DNA from: Pagrus major
Lineage: Eukaryota > Chordata > Actinopteri > Spariformes > Sparidae
NCBI RefSeq assembly: GCF_040436345.1
Contig: NC_133232.1
Span: 16,000,220 to 16,064,219, forward strand
Reading direction: 5' to 3'
DNA length: 64,000 bases
The stretch's first letter is position 1; each line of letters begins with the position of its first letter. The notes under the pieces are model-generated. The model did not search any database. It was given only the letters and a program-made list of their open reading frames with translations, and was not told where the DNA came from. This document shows positions 26,901 to 41,500 of this stretch, one piece after another. Position numbers and translations under genes: made by a program.

Positions 26901-29521
26901 GCCAAAGAAGGCAATCCGTGTCCTGTGTTGCTCAAAGCCGGGACGGAGCACAAATTAACCATTCGTCTAGATACGGATGACTTTCATTCCCTGGGACTGC
27001 AGGGGAGAGAGGGCTGCCACAACGCACCTGGTATACGGTTAAGCTCCGAGGCACAGGGGGGCAGCTGTCTCTTCTGGTGAGCCTGAACCGCACGCTCCAG
27101 CACCTGCAGAGTGGATGAGCCAAAGACCTGTCCTGGCTCCACTTGGACAGTACGGAGCATCCTCCGACATCAGACAAGGGCGGCTGTGTGAGCCAAACCT
27201 GATGGCGAGTCTGAATCAGAGTGGACATTAGAAGACCAAGTTCGCTCGAAATGACAACATAGGCCTGCAATGACGCATCAGGCTTATGAAGCATGCGTCA
27301 ACTGCAATCTGCTGCAACGAAGCCAAGAGGGCAAGCATGAGGTGAGAGAGGGAGTCACTGATATAGCCCGAGGTCACACGTGACTTTGTTTATATTAATA
27401 CTCGACCTGCGCATGCGCAAGACATAAGATATTCAGTGATTAGCACTGCCTCTGGCAGTTAGGAAGGGTGAAATGGAAATAAATGTCAAATAAATAACAA
27501 ATTAGTTACTTTGAAGGGGTTATGAAAGGGGCATCCTCGAAAGGCTCTGTCGTTCACCAGTAAGTATGGGGCGAGGTTCACCACTTTGTGAAACACAGGA
27601 TTGTAGAAAGAATACTACAACTTGGGCTCAGGAACATAAAACTGTTGACTGTAAATACAATTTGTTTGCAAATGATTGCATAATGTATTTATGTTTTATA
27701 CAGCGTCCAGAATTTTTAAAATCAGGGTTGTAATTTTGCTACAACTACCACAAACAAATCACCAACGTGACGTGTGTTGTTTCAGGCCCTACATTTACGC
27801 CATGCATTCTGAACAACCAGACACATATGGACACAAAATGGGGCCCATGAGCATAGAAGTGAGTACGATGTGCATCTGTGATTTTATGTGTACCAGGGAT
27901 GTTTGAGAATGTATGGAAAGCACTTGGTACACACAAAGTACAAACCAGTAACAAAGATACACATACATTCATTTAGATTATTGTGTTTGTTGTATATCAT
28001 CAAAACACACACTCAGTGACTCTTTTTGTATGCTTCAGTTGAACAACCCACTGAGGGTAATTGACAGGATTGTTGGCCAATTGATGAATGGACTTAAACA
28101 GATGAAACTGCACCGCTGTGTCAACATCATCCTGGTGGGGGATCATGGTACAGATACACTCACTGACACAAACACACACTGTGCTACCATATCATCATGC
28201 TAGAGGATAACTGTAATTAAACACATCATTCCGGTAAGTTGTTATACAGCAGCTGAAGAATTGAAGTAACTTAGGTAGAAGTGCAATGCTCAGAGGTACA
28301 CTCGCAGTAGATACAGAGGCACTGAAGAGCACTGCTCATTCACTGAATTTTAGGTTTCACCAGTCAATCACACACACACACTCACTCACTCTCTTGTGTG
28401 TTCCCAGGTATGGAGGAGGCCCACTGTGATCGCACTGAGTTCCTCAGCAACTACTTGACCAACATTGATGACATCATCCTCATCCCTGGGTCTCTAGGCA
28501 GAATACGCTCAAGATACCCCAACAATCCTAAATGTGAGAGAGTGATAGATGTTGACCTTTTCTGAGATATTTCATGCTGTTATTCTTTCTAGCTTCCTTT
28601 TTGTATCTTTAGTTTCTTTGTTTTTTTTCCTTGTTAATTTTCAGAATTCTGCCCTCTTATTCTTACAGACTTCACTGTATTCACAGCTTTTAGCTTAAGA
28701 CCTTTATAGTCAACATGACACAATAACTATCTGATCATTGGCAGCATGTACAGTACCTTCAGTGGCTACAACTGGAAACATTTTTCTACGTGTGCACTGT
28801 CTCTCCAAAGTGTTGGTACAACTTGACCTTGTCTTGTCTTGTTCCTGTAATATAGTCATTTTGTCTACATTCATTTGAAATTGCAACAGTTTTCACTGCT
28901 CTGATCATTTTTTTTTCTTCAGATGACCCCAAAGCTGTTGTTGCAAATCTAACAGTAAGTATTCAGCTTGAATAAAAAAATCTGAGAACTTGTGTGTTAA
29001 CTGAAAAATAGAGCCTGAGTGATGTTTGTTTTGGGTTGATGCTGTTAAAGTTACAAGGGAGTAAAACAACATCAGAGTAAAGCAAATGATAACACAATGT
29101 AAAGAAACCTACCTGGAACATTGGAAAGAAGAAACTAAAAGCCAAAGTAGATCAGACTGTTATCTAGCCCTAAAATGAGATTATGAATTAGCAGAATATC
29201 TCTCTACTGTCAGAGATAGACAGCAGAGACAGATCCTCACCAAGTACAGGCTCAGTGACCACAAACTGACAATCCAAACAGGAAGACACAAACAATCATG
29301 GCAACCAAAAGAAAACAGAACATGTGGTCACTGCTCGACAGGTGAGGCTGAGACAGAGATGCACTTTCTCCTACAACGAAACCAGGAACATTTATTTTAA
29401 CAAGTTCATCTCTGTAATCTCAGAGTTCAAAGAGCTGAACGACATATCAACATTAAAATACTCCTGGGAGAAGGAGACAGGGCATATCTGCTGCCCAATA
29501 TCTGTCAACATGCCACAACCT

Positions 29522-29561
<40 letters not shown>

Positions 29562-32500
29562 TCACTTAACAAAATTGCCAACCAGATCCCTGTACTCATC
29601 CTCCCTCCCACCCTGTAAAAAAAAAAAAGCTTTCATATTGGTGCATAACAGACAACAAATATGCAGACACTGATCAATAGCCTTATCTTTGATTGCCTAA
29701 AAAACCTACAAACCTAACCTAAAAAAAAAAATTGAGACTTATGTAAAATTTTATAAGAACAGAATTTTATTATTGCAGCACAGAAATGGTAGAACCTGCA
29801 ATACTGGGTATTGATATAGTATCTGTCACCTCTCTTATTGGCCCTTCTGATATCAAAATGCCAGTAATTGTTTCTTTGTTCCAGTGTAAGAAGGCAGACC
29901 AGCACTTTAAGCCATACATGAAGCAGCATCTGCCTAAGAGACTGCACTACGCCAACAGCCGACGCATCGAAGACATTCACCTGCTGGTGGAGAGGAAGTG
30001 GCACATTGCCAGGTACAGTGCCAACCACTACAACACAAAGTACTATTACATATGAATTAAACATGTAATGTTTTGAAGCTACTGTGGACAGCTCCAAAAA
30101 CAGACACTTTTTGTGTCAAATGGAAACAGTATAAAGAAGCAAGAAAGAAAGAAAAAAAGAGGACAGACAGACAGACAGACAGACATCTTGCTTTATAGTA
30201 AGATACTAGAATGCCCTATTCTCAGAGCACTGGACAGGCTGTCAGTTCCATGTGAAAGCATGTTAAACTTATTTTTTCACTTTTATTGTTGGAACATTTA
30301 CATTTTCCTTCCTTGCTGTTCCTTTGGACAACAAACCTGTGGAAATACAGGCAGAAAATACAGAGTTTTAAATTGTGCACACATTTTTCATAAACGGCTT
30401 GACTTACCCTGAATTAAACAAATAAATAAAATCCCTAGCTAAGACAACTAGTCACACAGATGGTGTCAAGTGCCACAGACAAGTGTCAGTTTACTGTAAA
30501 TAAATGGAGGTAAAACCAAATGGTGCCAACAGTTCAAATAGTTAAATCCAAACCAGTCGACCAGCGAAGAAGTTTTAACCAATTTAGTTTCAATTTGTTG
30601 CTGCATCTGCTACCAGGAACATGCTCTAATGTTCTGTATGTTCTGTGGCATACAGCCCACCCATCAGTCAAGCTTTTCACTGCACATCTTGCTTTAATTA
30701 AAAACACATTTTGTGTCAACATGGCTGCTATCAACACATCATTAACACATGCCGTGGTGAAAAGTTTTAAGTCGTGCTGTCAGGAGCCACACACGTGAAA
30801 AAAGAAAAGTTTGATGTAAAGCACTGACAAGCCTCACTGCAGTGATTCAGTGACAAAGCAACCATGAAGTCATCAGGACTCAGATTGAAAACAAACACCT
30901 AACCAGCTAATGATGGCGTGTGTGTGTGTACGTATTTTCACATTCATGTCAGTAACGGTCTCCTTGCACAGAGCTGTCATACTGTTTGGTGAACCGTGGG
31001 AGAGCCATATTCTGTGTCAAAACACATACACACACACAGAGCTGCTGAATGAAAGAGATCTTTGAGGTTTCTGTACAGCTCAGATAGACGGACGGGCTAA
31101 TCATTAGCATTGGAGCTGTGAGCGGAGTGTTGGAGCGTTAACACTCTCACACACACACACACAGGCACATATACATTAGTCAATGTCTGCGTAAATCCCA
31201 AACCAACTAACTGTTCACACCAAATGAAACACTGAGTTTGTCTCATTTCCCCATCAGCTAGTCATTTACATTTTTAACATGCTTGTGGCTTCTTCTCCCT
31301 AGACATGCACACATTTTACACACACAGACACCTACACACACACATATTGAGGTGTATAACTGGAAGCAGTGTTTTAATGGACACTTAATAAGAAGTGGCT
31401 GTTTTTCAATTAGAGGACTGTGGCTTGAGTTGTATGAAGGGGAGGTTGTCCTGGGCTGAGGGCTAAAGTAGGTGAATACTGACAACACATTGCAGTTCAA
31501 CTGTATTTAACACCAGAGTTTAATCCATAAAACCTGTGTGAACCTGATGGCATCGTGCATCGGGCCTTTCTAACCTTAAAAAAGGTTAAAGGTTCATTTA
31601 ATGGTCATTTTACAACACCAGGGTTGTAGGATGAAATTTGAGTTCCTGAAGTTTAAGTTATGTAGCATAAAGTTCCTACATGCTACATAAAGCAAAAAAC
31701 TATGTTTTATACAGTGGAGTGTTGAGGATGAAGTGAGTTGTCTCCCAGCCTGAGGGAAGTAGCTACTCTGTCTGGTGGTATTGCAGCTCATACTTCTGTA
31801 TCTTTTGTGAGACGACAGCCGGGTGAACAGACTGTGGCCGGGGTGGGTGTTGTCTTTTTGTATTCTTTGGGCTCTGTGCAGACACCACACCTCACTGGAT
31901 GTCCCTGATGCTCTGTAGATGGGTACCAATGATTTTCTGGCCGGTTTTACACACCCGCTGTCAGTCTTCCTGTCCGGGGTCGGGAAATATATTGACATGT
32001 ATTGACAAAGTGTATATCAAAGGTGAGTGCCTCATTTGTCCTGCAGTATCTTAAATTTAGCTGCCTAAGTAATCATAGGGCCCCATAACAGACTCAAATT
32101 TTTAGCTGTCCAGTAATCTTGTAAATGAGGACAAGACCAAAACGTGTGTCATATTTGCTGGTGACATGTGATGTCTATTACAAGTATCTGTGACACCGTT
32201 TACCCGTTCGGCATTAGTGGATTACTTCTCTTCTCCAACCTCTACGCCATAAAGTCACCGGAAAGTCACCCAGCTCCCAGGCTGAGCATTCCCTGGAGCT
32301 ACAGCGCACTGACTGGAATACAGGAGGATATCTAAGATTGCCTATTTGACGCACGAGACGTCACTTGGTTTTGTTTTGTTGACAAACTTATACCAAGACT
32401 CAAACTCTTTTAGGGTATTTGAACTGTGGTTTTGGGGCACTGAATGTATAAATACACTGTTTCTTATTGCCTGCTGATTCCTGGTTGTTAAGTAAGGGGC

Positions 32501-35500
32501 CATGCACTGAAATACATGGGTCCTTTTTGTGGGGTTGACTTATAACTAAAAAAAAATTATTCTTGTCAGATTTATACTCTGGCTGGCACCCTGGCACTGT
32601 CAAACTGCTACAACGTTTGAAACAAGCCCTTTTCTGATTCGTGGGAATGTACAAAATTGAGTCAATTACCGAGTTCGGAGGAATATCAGGGAAGTTTCAT
32701 TTAACAAAGTTATCAAGGCCTCTGCTCTCCTGTCAATACACCTGGCGAATCTCCGCTCCCTGGCAAATAAGGTCGGGACTTTCACAGATCCACTGCCCTG
32801 TGATTCACTGAAACCTGGATCAGCGAACACATCCCAGACAGTTGCCAGCATTCCAGCTTTTCCGATCGGACCACAGCTCTCGGGGAAGACCAGGGGAGGC
32901 AGAACCTGCCTCTACATAAACAAAGGTTGGTGTACAGATGTCACAGTGTTGAAGAAGTCGTGCAGCCCTCGCTTAGAGTGAGTTTCCGTAAACTGTTAAC
33001 CTTTTTATTCTCTGATTGAGTACTCCTCGTTTATTCTGGTCGGTGTTTTACATCCCACCTCAAGCCTGTGTAACAGAGGCATTACAGCACCTGGCTGACC
33101 AGATAACAGACGTGGAGAAAAAACACCCAGTATCCCCGCTCATCATTCTTGGGGATTTTAACAGAGCAAATCTCATTCACGAACTACCAAAATATATACA
33201 GTAGGGCTGTAAAAATTAACTGATATGAATTGGAAATCGGTTTGAAAGTTAAAGATATGATTACAACAATATGTGGACCTCTGGATCGATCTAAATGTAC
33301 TGTCAACGGGTCAATGGCCTGATTTTAAAGTTATTAATCAGTTGAGTGAAGCTGCTATGCTGCTACTACCTCACAGCGTCTTCAAACTCTCTTAAAAGTT
33401 CAAAGGTCAGTGTGAGACACTCACGAGATGTGACACAGAATTGTTAGCATAGCGTTGCCAAGGAAACAAAACCAACATGTCCCTGAATCGTATCGTAGCC
33501 CATATATCTAGGTACGTATCAAATTGTCTTATAAGGGAGAGATGCACACCCCTAATAGACAGCATATAAAGTGCCCCACCAGGGACACCAACACATTGGA
33601 CCATTGCTATACAGTTTAAAGGATGCTTTTCGCTCTGTTCCCCGTACAGCTTTAGGACTCTCTGATCAACACTCAGCTCATCCCAACCTACAGGCAGAAA
33701 GTAAAAACTTCTAAGCCTGTAGTGAGGACAACGAGGAAATGGACAGATGAGTCAAAACTGGAGTTACGGGCCTGCTTTGCACTGCGCTGATTGGAGTGTT
33801 TTTGAAGGTGCAGCCTCAGACCTTAATGAACTCACTGACACTGTGACATCTTACATCATTTTTTGTGAGGATATGTGTGTGCAGACCAAGACCTTCTGCA
33901 CATACAACAACAGTAAACACCTGGTTTACACCTAAACTCAGGCAACTGCATCAGGCCAACGAGGAGGCCTACAGTAGTGGGGATTGGGCCCTGTACAAGC
34001 AGGCCAGAAACTCACTGACAAAGGAGATCAGGGTAGCTAAGAGGAGCTACACTGAGAAGCTAAGAAACAGCTTCTCAGCCAACGACCCTGCATCAGTGTA
34101 CACAGGAGACCATCCCCCCAGCCTGTGGAAAACCCCCAACTGGCAGACGAGCATAACACCTTCTACACCAGGTTTGAAAGGAACTCTTTCACACCCCTCT
34201 GACCCCCCACCTGCACTAAAGATCTGTGAAGAAGGATGTGTGTCAGCTCTTCCAGAGAAAGAAGATCAGGAAGGCCCAAGGACCTGATGGTGTGTGTCCC
34301 TCCTGCCTGAGAGTCTGTGCTGACCAACTGGCACCCATCTTCACCAAGATGAGTTGCCTTCCTGCTTCAAATGCTCCACTGTCATCCCAGTCCCCCAAAA
34401 ACATCAATCACAGGATTAAATGATTACAGGCCTGTCGCCCTGATGTCTGTGGTCATGAAATCCTTCGAGAGACTGGTGTTGAGCCACCTGAAGGACATCA
34501 CAGGCCGGGCTGGACCCCCTGAAGTTTGACTACCGAAAACAAACAGGTCGGTGGATGATGCAGTATACATGGGACTGCTCTACATCCTGCATCACCTCAA
34601 CTCCCCAGGGACCTAAGCAAGGAGGTGGAACAGCTGGTCCTCTGGTGTGGTAGTCAGAACCATCTGGAGCTGAACTCTCTCAAGACCGTGGAGATGACAG
34701 TGGACTGAAATTCTGCCACTGTTTTTTTTTGTTGTTGTTTTTGTTGTTGTTTTTTTTTATTATTCTCTATGTAAATACTGTTGAAAATTCTACACTTCCA
34801 TCAATTGCACTATCTTGTACATATTGGTCTAAATTTTTCAATTATTTATATTTCTTTTAGATTTAATGTTTATTATACTATTCCCTGTACATTGGTAGCA
34901 AACTTAACCAGAGTCAAATTTCGTTGTATGTGTACACATACTTGGCCAATAAAGCTGATTCTGATTCTGAACCTGGAAGTATCAAAACATGTGATTTTGG
35001 GAGGTCAAATTTTCCACACAGTTCACTGACATTGTCAATGTAAAGGTCCCTCAGCCTGATAAGGCCTGATCTCTGCCATAGAGAAAAGACCATATCAATG
35101 CCAGGAGGGAGAAAGAGATTGTTATTGTGAATGGGGCTGTGGTTAGATAATCCCTGGAGTCCAAAAGCAAGTCTAAATTCAGACTAGATTCTTAAAGTGG
35201 AGACAACAATTGAGTTGCATGAAAATTGGGTTGGCCGAAAAGTGAAGTAGAAGGGCAGGATTTCGTTTCAAATTCACACCAGTTCCTAGATCAAGAGGGT
35301 CATTTTGTGTATATTGGCTGCCCAATAATAGTTCCTTAGGTTAGGAAGCACCAATCTACCTACAGATCTATGTCATTGTTAAAACTCACTCCTGATCCTG
35401 GGGGTCCTGTCTTTCCATACAAAAGAGGAAATTAGTTTGTTTATTGTACGAAAAAAGGATTTGGGTTAAAAGACTGGCAGACATTGGAAAAGATACAAAA

Positions 35501-38500
35501 AACATGGAAGCACATTCATTTTAATGCAGTTCACCCTCCCAGCAATGTATGTAAACTATTCCACCTTTCCAGGTCCAATTTAAGCTTGTCAATTAGGGAT
35601 ATTATTTTTGTAAAGGTCTGATAATTGTCGACAAATAGTCACACTTGCATACTTGAAATTGCTTCATGACATCTTAAAGGGGAAGTACTAATTCAATGTA
35701 TAAGCTGAAAAGGTTCCAAACCTGTTCAGTGGTTCAATTATCTAGGGGATGGTATATATTGGGTCAGAAATAAACAATAATAAATCGTCTGCATATAAAG
35801 AAAGTGTATGTTGTGTACCACATCTGAGAATTCCATGATTAAAACTGGCAGATTTAAGTGCAATAGACAATGGTTCGATCACCAAAGCAAATAACAGTGG
35901 GCTCAAAGGGCACCCCTGGCAAGGTCCTCTACCAAGTGTGAAATATTGAGACTTCATCCCATTAATACATTCGGCCTTAGGTGAAGAATATCAAAGTGTT
36001 ATCCAGGATAAAAATTTGGAACCAATGCAAAACCTCTTAAGGACCTCAATTAAAATACCCCCACTCCAACCTATCGAACGCTTTCTCTGCATCCAAAGAG
36101 ACCACCACTTCTGGTGTCTCAGTGGATGCTGGAGAGAAAAGAATATTGAGAAGGTGGCGAATATTAGAGAAGGAGTGTTGGCTTTAATTAAACTGGTTTT
36201 GGTCTGGTGATATAATGTTTGGCATGACCGTTTCAAGCAGTAAGACTAATGCTTTAGCTAACATTTAAAAGAGAGATGGGTCGATAGGAACTGCGATCAG
36301 AATTTTCTTTACCTGGTTTTAATAGTAAAGTTATTGAGGCCTCAGTGAGAGTATGATGCAAGGCTCCCTTGCCAAGAGAGTCATTGACCACTTTTAAAAG
36401 GAGGGGGGTTCATTTATCAATACATTTACTATAAAACTCTACAGGATAGCCATCTGGACCAGGGGCCTTGCCACTTGCATTAGTTTAATTGAGTCTGCAA
36501 CTTCACTAGATTTTAGAAGCTGATCCATCTCAGTCACATGAGTTAGAGTTATGGATGGAAACTTATCATGTCTGCGTCATCAGCAGGGGATTGTGAGGTA
36601 TATAACTCAGAGTAGAAGGCTTTAAATGCTTCATTAATGACAGATGGGATCACTGGCCATTCGCCTGAGAGGGTCCTTATTTGTTTAATTTGCTGGGATG
36701 TCAACTGACTCTAAATTTTGTGTGACAAAACACGTCCTGCCTTCTCACCGTGCTCATAAAGAAATCTGTGCGATCGCAAGAATAACTTCTCAATCTCTTA
36801 CTCTCTTGAGAGTAAATTATAATTCATCTGGAGATTTTGCCTTTCTTTATCTAATTCAGGAGATGGAAACACTGACAGCTTGCTGTCCAAATTCATTATA
36901 CTTTCCATAAACTGTTCCTGTTCTTGTTTTTTCAATTTGTTTTGCCTTGCAGAGTAAGATATAATCTCTCCTTGGACTACCATCTTTAAGTCATTAGTAG
37001 TCATTAGTAATAAGGAAATCATCACTTTGGAAATTGTCTCATGGAATCTATCATGACTTAACAGTGTGCAATTAAATCTCCAAGGGGGGCATTTTTTTTG
37101 TAAAAGTATGAACAAAACTCAAGTAACAATGGAGTGTGATCAGATATCATGATAGTTAAGTATGCCATGCTATTGCCAGCAGACCGTTTTAGACAAGACT
37201 TCTCTAACAATGGGTCCATTGCACAGTTAAAGTCACCGCCCAAAATTAAATGGTGGGAGTTTAAATCAGGTAGTAATGAGATTACCATCCCAGTTGGGTG
37301 CATAAAGATTGACAAGAACAACAGCGACATTATTGAGGGAACCTGAAACTATTACAAAACCGGCTTGAGGGTCAGCAATGACATTAGTTGGGTTAAACTG
37401 TATTTTTTGTATGTGTTAAAATAGCTGTACCCCTTGCCTTACTTCTAAAATTGGAATGAATGGCTTGGCCAACCCATGATGCCTTTAACCTATGATGATC
37501 CTTGGTGGTCAGATGAGTCAGAACTCGCGATACTGTGTCCATCCAGTGTGCAGACTCAGCAGACACATGGGGCACATGTCAGATGTCCAAATGTCAGTAG
37601 TAAAGCTGATTGCCTGCATATCTTTCAACCTACATGGAATGTGTTCCCTCACTGTCTCATAAAGTTTTGGGAGAGCAGTTTTGCCGTACTCTTTTGCGTG
37701 ATGCATCTTCAAATGCTTTATAAGGTTGCTGGTGTTGAAATTGGCAACACTCGTGCCACCCCTCTAAATTACAGCCTTGCGTAGTGAACATGTTGCTGAT
37801 TTACTGGTGGGGTTATCCAGAGAAAAGTATTGCCAAATAGCTGACATGTCGCTAGCTCCGTCTGACTCTTGTACCACATAATTTAGAAAAGGGACCCTGC
37901 TACTTCTCAGTTAGCTCCATTAGCTCTGCTTAACGTTACACACTAGAAATCAACTTCTTCTTCGCCGCAACAGTAGTTGCCAGGGGCAGCACAGCGCAAC
38001 TTCCTGTGTTGGCCAAAAAACCCACCAGCAGCCACTAACATCTGGCTTTTGTGTGCAATGTGAATGTGTACAATTGGGATTTACTGTTGTGTCAATTAAC
38101 CCTGCAGTGGTCACAGGTATTTATCACCTCCAGCTCTGCCCTGCTGTGATGTGAACACAACACCCGGTGAATGGGCTAATTACTCTTCTTTTCAGGTGCA
38201 ATGCCTATGACCTGTATTGACGTTAAGGCTGCTGGCTTGTTAATATCATTCAATCCGTATGTGTCCAAACAATTGATTGTTAATCGTAAAAATAATTGGC
38301 AGATTAATTGATAATGAAAATAATTGGCAGTTGCAGCCCCAAATCACAATGTGCATCAAGTAAATACTGACGTATGACTCATACTATTCATTACAGGAAA
38401 GTTCCTGAAGGGAAGAGGCACTGTGGCTTCTCTGGTGACCATGGGTATGACAATAAGATCAACAGCATGCAGGTACAGTACTCTCAATAATCTACAACTG

Positions 38501-41500
38501 ACTGGCTTTTAATATCCAGTGCAGCAACACATTCAAAGGTAATGCTGTAATGGCCATAATAGTATTATACATAAAAGCATTGGTAGTATTGGAAAATTGT
38601 GACATATAATATGCTAACTGTTATTTACTGTGACAAATCAAATGATGTGCTATCAACTTTCATTTTCAGACTATTTTCTTGGGGTATGGACCTACATTTA
38701 AATTCAGGACTAAAGTTCCAGCCTTTGAAAACATTGAGCTTTACAATGTCATGTGTGGTAAGGCATATTTTTGTGTCCAAAGTGTGTTTTTAACCAATAT
38801 GTGTGTTGACTAGTCACAACATAAGTGGCATTTCATGTGTGACTACTTCTATTTATTATTTTAACTAACATGAAAGTGATTTTTATTTACTCTCAGATCT
38901 TCTGGGTCTGAAACCAGTTCCCAATAATGGAACCCATGGCAGTCTGAACCACCTGCTCAGATCCCCTCCATATAGACCCACCATGCCAGAGGAGGTTTCC
39001 AGACCAGCAGCCTCTGGTCTGGTTCCTGCAGTAACAGATGACCTAGGCTGCAGCTGTGATGACAAGGTCAGCCATGATGAATCAGTGACTGATCTGGGAT
39101 CAGCCTCCTACAAAAAAGGAATGTTGTTGTTTAGGAGATTGGCTTGTCTATCACTTAGAATAGTGATACCAACAGTTAAACCAAAGGCATCCTGGTCTTC
39201 ATCACCTGCCCTTGTACTCCATGCTAACACTTTACCATGAATAAGTGATGGTATGTAAATCCATTGCTGTGATTGTTGTAGTTGCAATGTTATTACAGCT
39301 GATAGACACCATATTTTGTGAAGTTGATAAGATTTCCTTGATTTAACAGTAAAAACCCTCAGGCCATATAATTAAAAGCCAGTTTCAGTTACTAAAAACT
39401 CAGTCCCTTTAGTGAGGACAATGTCATAAATGTCCCTAACATGGTGTAGTAAAAATAGTTGGCATGGAGCACTGGAGTTAACAGTGATAAATGGACACTT
39501 TTGGTATGGATTGTATGTTTGCATCACTTTTTAGGTTAGTTGATCAACAAGCCAGTCTCCAAAAATGATCATGTATTACACAATGTGATAATACACATGA
39601 ACAACCCTGGTCTATGCAATAATGCAGTTTTGTTGTCATGAGCTGTGGTTGTTTTCAGTATTAAGCTCACAGTGTAGGGAAATGATAAAATACTGTTCAC
39701 ATAAATGTTGGTAAATCTGCCAGTCAGCATGTTTTCAAAAGGTTTCCTGTATATCATGACGTCCAGGGTAGCACCTTATGTTACAGCTCCCTCTTCTGTA
39801 ATCACAGTCAAAAGATTTATATTACACTGAACTCATTCCCTCGGGGCAAATAAGGCCCTTAAAGTTCAACAAAGTGTGACTAACCTGGCTCTGTAGCTGG
39901 CAAGAGGCCAACACTCATAACTGTTTCACCATGAGAGTAATTAACATCTCTGAAAAGAAGCCCTGCCCAGTTTCCTTGTGTTTTTGCTGTATCAATAGCA
40001 TTGTATTTATGTTGGTTTTTTTTAACTTTATTGTTTATTTAATAGAGACAATGCACAGTATATTCATTACACCAAATATTACTAAGTTAAATTTCTGTCT
40101 GCTGCCACTGACAAAACATACTTACAGATATGAGGGAGCTACAAGGAACTGCCCTACTTAATAAGTAGATCATATCCCCATTCAGTCCAAAGACTTTGGA
40201 CTGAGATGAGAGAGATGAAACATGTGGGTCAATAGGATAAGTCAATCCTATTGCTCAGGTGACCTGTTGACATTCTTGGCTGCTAAAAGTGATGTATAGC
40301 TCAAAATGTCAACAGACTTTACTGTCAACGCAGAAGAGAGTTTTGTTAAATTATTCTATTTAAAAAAAAATGTAACTAAGAACTCAAAAATGTGACCAAG
40401 CCTGTCTACAGTTGATCCAGCAGTTGATGGTAGAGCGGATCTTGACTGCCTGTGAGATGAATGAAACTCTCTACCAGCCTCTCACAAGTGCTAAAGCACT
40501 TACTTCCAATTTGAGCTGAGATAGTCTGGACTGGATCTCTGGTCCTACAGGGATACGATTATAACTATTGTTAAGAATTTGTACAAAGAATCTTTAAAAT
40601 GCCAACCAAACACTTTTGGACCCTCTTAGTTATCAGTGCAGATCCCCTCATTATATATATTTTTATGTATATATTTTTCTTGAGAATGTAGTTGCCAGAA
40701 GTATTCACATTCAGTGCTTCTTAACTTCAAACCTCTTAGTCATAAAGCAAAAAGATCAGTGGCTGTAGCACACATGAGGGCCAGTAGGTAGAAGACCTAC
40801 ACAAATCAATCTGACAAGAAAATATGACTTGGCCCCAGGCCACTGTCAACTGGCAGCTTCCCATTTGTTATCAGAAACAGTTACCATTAATGGATCAAAC
40901 TAATGTTTTCAAATGCTGGATATACAGGAATTAGTTGGTCTTTGGAATCTGTAGAGCAGAGTGTGTCTGTGGTAGCTCTGTCAGGTTTGGAAAAGCCATC
41001 ATTGTCCATCAGACATCCCAAACATTGTGCAGCAAGTGGCTGAAGGGCTTTTGAATACAGATGTTTTCTTTTTTGTATTCTCGTTTTTGCTTTTGCAGTG
41101 CAATTAAATGTCCAGTGTGTAGGATTTAGGGAGCTATATTGTCAAGTGTATAATCACGTGAAATTAAGAAAAGTTGTGTTTTGTTACCTTAGAATGAGCC
41201 GTTCATATCTACAGAGAGAGCAGGTCCTCTTCCATGGAGTTGCCAAGATTCACAGCCATGCTTCTACAGTAGCTCAGAATGGAACTGTTTGGGAGGGTTA
41301 GATTTGGGGTGTTCAGTTGGTAGCAATCTGCAACCACACTGCTAGAGGCTACTAAATCCTACAGACTGGACCTTAAAACTTGTGAATCTGTAAAAAAAAA
41401 AAAATCATCCGCATGGGCCTATAATCCATGATTTTTTGATCGCTTGTGTGTGTCTGTATGTGAATGAGCCTGTTTGACTTGTAAAAATGTATTGAATTAC

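Larger units (their letters stand above)
25156..27490 (-). mobile_element. internally deleted DIRS-type retrotransposon
   Basis: Coding order on the minus strand is that of DIRS elements: gag end and RT/RNase H at the right, tyrosine recombinase at the left. Inverted termini share CATGCGCAGGTC and TCACTG.ATATCTT. The segment at about 25655-25715 (TTTCACCC...ACTGCCAAAGGCAGTGCTTATCACTGG) repeats sequence found at the right end in inverse orientation: the internal complementary region specific to DIRS. At about 2.06 kb without the MITE it is far below the usual 5-6 kb. A hAT MITE splits its left terminus. Confidence 0.85.
22556..27785 (+). other. enpp2 intron 10 (5.2 kb)
   Basis: No exon detected. 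It holds a Tc1-like element, two hAT-type MITEs and a DIRS element, placed end to end or nested between 23.5 and 27.5 kb. Confidence 0.55.
30013..38396 (+). other. enpp2 intron 15 (8.4 kb), transposon-filled
   Basis: The largest intron. It holds an ACAG microsatellite (30163-30185), an L2-like 3' fragment on the minus strand, an L2-like element on the + strand, an L1-like element on the minus strand and a hAT remnant. No host exon was seen; 30013-31590 shows only short CA tracts. Confidence 0.6.
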
